This document shows positions 58,974-64,000 of a DNA stretch of 64,000 bases, piece by piece. The notes beneath the pieces were generated by a model. That model saw only the letters and a list, made by a program, of their open reading frames with translations. It ran no database searches and was not told where the DNA came from. Both the position numbers and the translations under genes were made by a program. Origin of the DNA: Diphasiastrum complanatum. Its lineage: Eukaryota > Streptophyta > Lycopodiopsida > Lycopodiales > Lycopodiaceae. The stretch lies in the NCBI GenBank assembly GCA_029204225.1, contig CM055102.1, positions 36,264,585 to 36,328,584 of the forward strand. Reading direction: 5' to 3'. How positions within the stretch are numbered: position 1 is the stretch's first letter; each line of letters begins with the position of its first letter.

Positions 58974-59750
58974 GTGAAAAATGCAAAAATTATGCCTGGT
59001 CAAGGCCAAAATCATATATATAGGATGATTGCACATGTGTGGAGCCTGTTCCCACGTGTGAAAGTGGTGTACTTGTCATGTACCATAATCATATAGGCTG
59101 TACATATGATTTAATTCAAGTTCTAGAAAAGGCTAAAAACTAGTTTTCTAGATATATGACACATGGCATCCATGTGTAGAGGACAACTCACACGTGTGGA
59201 ATAAGCTGAAGTAGGCGAGTTTTGACTTCTAGAAGATTTCCAAGTAGATCTCCATATAGTAGGAAATTGGACCAAAAATGCTCAAAATAGAAAGTTTGAT
59301 TCAAGTGTCAATTTTGCATGATGATTCACCATATGACAAAGCATCCTCACATGTGTGAGATCTGATGCATGATCAGTACCTCAAGCTCCAAGAAGTGTAT
59401 ATATAGAGAGGCATATTTGGCCATAATCAACATGAGACAATCTTGATTTTGGAAGCAATTTTGTGTCAATCTCTCCATTTGTCTACATTTGTTTTGAATG
59501 TTTTGAGTTTCTATCATAGTGTACTTTGTTTTCAGGTTGGAGTCCGTACTCTGACAGGTTTTCACACATGTGAAATTAGCAAGTACATTTACCTTCATTA
59601 ATGATTGTTCTTGTTAGATTTTCATGCCTAGAATTGATCTAGATTGATCTAAATCTTGTGTAGATTGATAGATCAATTGTATTTAACATCCAATCCCTCT
59701 TGTGGATTAGATTAGGATCCATTCTTGGTCCTATTTTGTAGGCTTCCACA
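58973..59750 (+). repeat. 3' LTR of K
   Basis: Starts TGTGAAAAATGC and ends GCTTCCACA. It lacks about 70 bp present in the 5' LTR, otherwise near identical. Confidence 0.9.
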
Positions 59751-59755
59751 CTTGC

Positions 59756-60722
59756 AACAAGAAATAGGACCTAATTTAATGTAGGAAAGTTTCATACAAA
59801 AAGATTTCAGCAGCACGACTATACACAGGGCTTCTAGGTCTGATTGCTACCATCATGATTAATTTGTTGCGGGACCTCATTGGGTATTGCCTCACTTCAT
59901 ATGGTCAATCTTCCTTCACGTTGACTGTGGTTGGACTCATAATTTCACCAATAGGATCCATCTTTTGTTCTTAATAGTTGTTTGAATTGTTATAAATGCT
60001 ACTACAACTAGTCCCAAAGTTTGATTGGCTCTTTTAGTTTCATTCATTACTTTTTAGATATTGTAGTTGAATACCTCGTTCAACTTGCTCACTTCGCCAA
60101 GTACAATCAATCCTACCATTTTGTCTCAAATTGCTCAAAAAGAGCCAAAATTGTTTCGATAGACTAAACGCATCTCTATGAGTATGAAGCCGATGTCCAA
60201 ACTTAGTAATTATGACATGTCAAATTTTCTTACTAGGCCTTGTTGCCACTTACTTGGCAAATAAGTAGCTAAGACGTCTTCAAAACACAAGATGTCCTTT
60301 GCCATGCATAGCTAACTTTGGCCTCCTTAAAAGGGAAAAATCACTTTTGACCTTCTTTGAGTGGTTTCTCCATGGAAATCACTCTATTTTTGCATATTGT
60401 ACTTTCAAGTACAATCCAAGTGCCCTTTGATTGGGTCAATTTACTTAAGTATAGCCCAAAATATGGGCAAAAGACCCAAAAAGCCTTAAAACCCGGCTTT
60501 TTAAACTAAAACTTTAAATTGAAGTTAAGTGCCCTTCAAAATGAATTCCACTAGTCGGACCTCTTCAAATCGTAATGAAATCAATTTTTCCCAACAAGGC
60601 AAATCCAGCCCTTTCGAAACTTATCCAATGGTGGGTTTGTACCCAATGGTCCACGATGCACGAATCTTGACCGATCTAGAGGAAAAACAATCTGATGGCT
60701 GAAAAGCTTCTAGCCCATTGAG
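59756..60722. other. No gene recognised
   Basis: Intergenic DNA between K and copia fragment L, with no element edge seen. Confidence 0.35.
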
Positions 60723-62490
60723 TCAAAGTCTTGCATACACTACACACTCTTTGACGCTAAGAACATAGCACATTTGGGCACGCGTGACCCACACGACCCT
60801 CTCTCTCCTGCCCAACTTGCATCTGAAAAACCATTGAGAATATTGAGTTTGTCGTTGTCGACTCCTCCATAACAAATGCAAAAGTCCATAGTAGCTCGAA
60901 GATATCTCATGACTCTGATATGAGCCTTCCAATGTGGTATACTAGGATTGGTCATATATTGAGTCAAGGACTGATTGTAAAAGCTATGTTTGGTCTGGTA
61001 CAGATCACCACATACATAAGATATCATATTATTGAATGATAAGTGTCATGTCCATGACTGGTCTCAGGTAGCATGTCCATGCTAGAGATCGGTAGACCAA
61101 CAACCCGTAAGCTATTTGTGACTAGAAGGGAATTAGGGCCCTTAAGTGTACATGGTCATAATTAATGGTTGTAGGCCTAAACACATGGTGGTGAAGTTGG
61201 TATGGGTCTTTCAGTGTGTCATTAGGGAACTGGATGATAGGCTGCAGAGGTGTCCAGTGAGATATCACAGTGCACTACTAGTGGTGCATGGGCCTTGGAG
61301 GGTATAAGTATACCTATTGGGCTCTCACTATTGTATGCTTGATTTTATGATTGGTAGCTACATGCTGCTAGTGTGATTTCTCTTTCCATGACTGTGATTG
61401 ATCCATACCTTGGGGGCTAGATTCGTATGATCTAGGTTTGGTTGGGTTGGTTTATCCACCACCCATTCCCTTTTTTGTTGCTTTGTTTGGCCTGCTTAGA
61501 ATAGTATCCTGTGGTAGGACTTTATAATAAGGATACTCACACATTTTCTCCTTCTCTTCGATTGTTTGGGGACACTGGTCCTTTGACATCTTGAGTCCTG
61601 GATCCATTGGTGAGAGAGCTAATTTGCAATTCATCTAATTATATCTGATTAAGACAATGTGAATGTATCTTTGCTGAGAAATATAGATCGACTTCTATTT
61701 TTTGTCTCTTTGGATTTGAATATCTAGATAGTAATGAGTTTTGCCCAGATCGGTCATGTCAAATTCAGAAGATAGCATTGTCTTAGCTTCCTTTATCAGA
61801 TCAATATTGTTGCTAAAAAGCAATGTGTCATCCACATGCAAAGTGATAATGATAAAGAAATGTTGCACTGACTTGAAGTAGACAATCGAATTTGAAGAGC
61901 TTGGTGTGTAGCCGTGATCAATAAGAAAAGTATTGATCCTCTAAAACCATGCTCAAGCAGATTGGTTCGAGCCATACAGTGCTTTATGGAGTTTACTAAC
62001 ATGATTGCGTTTACCTTCGATATTGTAACCTTCAGGTTGCACCATGTAAATGTCCTCTTCGATAACTCCATTAAGATATGTTGTTTGTACATCCATTTGA
62101 TGTATTTCCAAATCTACTACAACTAAAAATTACAATAGAAGTCTAATAGAAGAATATTTAACTACTGGACTGAATATCTCAGTGTAGTCAACTTTTCGTA
62201 CCTAAGAGAATCCTCTGGCTACAAGTCGAGTCTTTCTTTGATCAATACTTCCATCTGCCTTGTATTTGATTTTGAATAACCATTTGCAATCAACTACATT
62301 TCTGCTCTGGCAGGTAATTCGACGATTGTCCAATTCTGGTTCTTGATAAGAGATGAATATTCTTTATCCATAGCTTCTTTCAAGAGATCAGAATTGGGCT
62401 GACTGAGTACCTCTTTGACAATCGTTGGCTCTTGAACAAAGTAAGTTGTAGACTTGTCGATACACCTATTAAGTGTTCCGCTGACTTTTG
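60723..62490 (-). pseudogene. Copia fragment L, RT and RNase H, interrupted
   Basis: On the minus strand, from 62490: PTIVKEVLSQPNSDLLKEAM, YSSLIKNQNWTIVELP, VDYTEIFSPVVKYSS, QMDVQTTYLNGVIEEDIYM, VQPEGYN and ITLHVDDTLLFSNNIDLIKE (the RT motif is HVDD), then CKLALSPMDPGLKMSKDQCP and EYPYYKV at about 61530. After the LTR-like block, SLTQYMTNPSIPHWKAHIRV and FSDASWAGE (60960-60790) give the start of RNase H. Many stops and shifts. Confidence 0.8.
61044..61440. repeat. LTR-like insertion in fragment L
   Basis: Non-coding block starting TGTCATGTCCATGAC between two parts of L that are adjacent in intact elements. It has a TATA-like GGGTATAAGTATACC at about 61300. Its far edge and target duplication are not resolved. 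Confidence 0.4.
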
Positions 62491-62529
62491 TCGATGACTT
62501 TTCGCTAGTTCCATGTTTGGCTCAATTGA

Positions 62530-63503
62530 AGAAAACATTTTTTCATGTACTGCAATTTAAAATCCACAAAATAGTCATTGAAGAATTTGGCATCATCTAG
62601 TGGCATAGGTCCTATAAATGAAAGTCAATTTCTCTCATCAACACCAAAACATTAAATTGTTATCTATTACCAAATATAATTTGTGAAACAAGATATGCAA
62701 TAGGGAAATTGCTACAATATGCACACATTTGCAAAACACTTACGCAAAGCCATACACTCCGCTAGCACTTTGCTTGCTATCTCGAACAAGTACTCCAACC
62801 AAGTTTCTTTGGCAACCCACAATCTAAAATCTTTATCATTCTTGGGGATTCCAATTTGGCCTCTCATAGGACCAACACACCATTTAAGCCACTTGCATTT
62901 TGTCTCATTTGGAACTGAAGAACAACACAAGTGATACAGCTTTTCTAGACCAAGTGTGACCCCCATACTGGTGGTTTATGTGTTGGTCACTAACTCAAAC
63001 CATTCAATGCCCAAAGCAGAGTTCACTATGCCTAACATTTTTCCTTTCTTGTTTGTCCATCGATAGTGAACAACAGATTTGGCTTCTTTTATGGTCTTGT
63101 GTGCTTTGTCCGTGCCAACATTGAACTTGGCTCTAACATCATCCATCTCTTGTGCAATATCATGCTACACATTCATCGTGCACACAACTCAAAAATGCAC
63201 ACAATAAATATTTTGGCCAAAAAACAACACTCAATAATGCATACCTCATATAGCACTCTAGCGAGCAAATCACATGTAAGAGGATACCACATGATGTTTC
63301 CACGTTTTAGTTCTATTGCTCATATATTTTCCACCTTAGCTAGTTCAACTTTTGTAAATTTTGTCTTGAAATAATCAAAACAAGACTCACACAATCGTCG
63401 AACACTATACAACTGATCGCCCAACTCAGTTTTTACGATTCCAATCTCATTTAGTTTGATTCAAATTGACAGCCAATCAACAAATAAATTATCCAAGCAA
63501 TCA
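62530..63503 (-). pseudogene. Unit N: unrecognised spliced coding unit, decayed
   Basis: Three exons join on the minus strand. 63503-63245 follows the acceptor TTGTTTTTTAG and encodes DCLDNLFVDWLSI, KLNEIGIVKTELGDQLYSVR, LCESCFDYFKTKFTKVELAK and NIMWYPLTCDLLARVLYE, then donor GTATGC. 63146-62744 follows ..CACAAGAG and encodes MDDVRAKFNVGTDKAHKTIK, VHYRWTNKKGKMLGIVNSAL, CKWLKWCVGPMRGQIGIPKN, DFRLWVAKETWLEYLFEIAS, then donor GTAAGT. 62611-62530 follows TTTCATTTATAG and encodes PMPLDDAKFFNDYFVDFKLQ YMKK. Phases agree at both joins. Two in-frame TGA and one TAA show decay. I do not know the family. Confidence 0.45.
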
Positions 63504-63599
63504 CTAAAAAACAAATTTAAGAAAATAGTGAAGCTGCTAGATAAACCTGTTGATTTGGTTCATGGAAGCTATTCCACTCTGGACATCGGGCTCGATGAA

Positions 63600-63960
63600 A
63601 CTGGCTCGGACCAGCACATGCCTACTTATGTCACATGAAAAATCCTTTGATCTTCATCGGCTATTTCCTAGATCACAAGGCATACAAGCTCTACAATCTG
63701 GACACCCATAAATCATTCACTAGTAGAGATGTCATTTTTGTTGAAAACCAGTCCTTCGTCCACAAGGAAAAAGCTCCATTGAATTCAGATCCTAGAGTCG
63801 ACACCAGCTCGATTGACCGACAACGACTCCAACAATGAGTCAGACCCTCAACATAGACCATCAACAAGCCAAATCACATCAGAGGATTAAAGTTCAACCT
63901 AGAAGATCGAACCGATCCAGATAGCCTCCATCCCGATCTATGGATGATCTAGCCTAATAC
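63600..63960 (+). pseudogene. Copia integrase C-terminal fragment M
   Basis: Encodes IFIGYFLDHKAYKLYNLDTH and KSFTSRDVIFVENQSFVHKE, the end of copia integrase before RT. It runs to the right edge of the window, so the rest may lie outside. Confidence 0.7.
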
Positions 63961-64000
63961 TTTGTGTAGGAACCATGCACTGTATCTGAGGCAATGTTGA

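Larger units (their letters stand above)
53589..59750 (+). mobile_element. Copia element K, 6.2 kb, all domains present
   Basis: LTRs 53589-54441 (853 bp) and 58973-59750 (778 bp), target duplication CTTGC at 53584-53588 and 59751-59755, primer site at 54442, polypurine tract TTTTTGAGGAGGAG at 58959-58972. Gag, zinc knuckle, protease, integrase, RT and RNase H are in the copia order. About five frameshifts break the polyprotein, so it is recently dead. The first LTR base pair has changed from TG to TA. Confidence 0.93.

Noticed and set aside
53589-59750. K as an autonomous, active element
   Set aside because: About five frameshifts interrupt the polyprotein; active only if these are sequencing errors.
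62530-63503. TGA codons of unit N read as selenocysteine or edited
   Set aside because: A TAA is also present in frame and no such recoding is known for nuclear plant genes; decay is simpler.

Overview
The window looks like nuclear DNA of a large, repeat-rich plant genome. The evidence is a spliced gene for the chloroplast triose phosphate/phosphate translocator (TPT), many Ty1/copia and a few Ty3/gypsy retrotransposons primed by initiator methionine tRNA, and long dinucleotide microsatellites. The sequence does not name the species. A fern or other early-diverging vascular plant is my guess, not a result.

The only clear host gene is TPT on the minus strand, positions 51211 to 27499. Twelve exons can be placed and joined in one reading frame. 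Exons 1-8 lie at 51211-48438 and exons 9-12 at 28264-27499. They are separated by a 20.2-kb intron 8 (28265-48437) filled with nested mobile elements.

Layout from left to right. 1-2870: decayed copia pieces and LTRs. 3180-5481: an unrecognised, intron-containing coding repeat (family D, copy 1) and an ambiguous ORF. 5980-7640: a decayed, multi-exon, transposase-like unit on the minus strand (unit E). 7740-14567: an old copia RT/RNase H region split by a young gag-only LTR element at 8564-13660 with a 5-bp target duplication. 14570-19866: no recognised genes, but a tandemly duplicated ~790-bp unit and a TA/TC/AC compound microsatellite. 19867-23790: an LTR with a duplicated primer site, two more family D copies and Ty3/gypsy chromodomain fragments. 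24137-26040: a copia LTR, primer site and gag relic. 27499-51211: TPT, whose intron 8 holds copia element G (interrupted by a 490-bp MITE and by the 6.0-kb copia element H), a fold-back MITE inside G's 3' LTR, and an older copia fragment I. 52053-52197: a long hairpin. 53589-59750: a nearly complete copia element K. 60723-62490: a copia fragment broken by an LTR-like block. 62530-63503: another unrecognised spliced, decayed coding unit (unit N). 63600-63960: a copia fragment.

Apart from TPT the window is a layered record of retrotransposition. Order of insertion can be read at several places: H into G, the MITEs into G, G next to an older H-like fragment, the gag-only element into an older copia, and a gypsy LTR into family D copy 2. 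The parts least explained by known families are D, E, N, the hairpin at 52 kb and the two MITEs.
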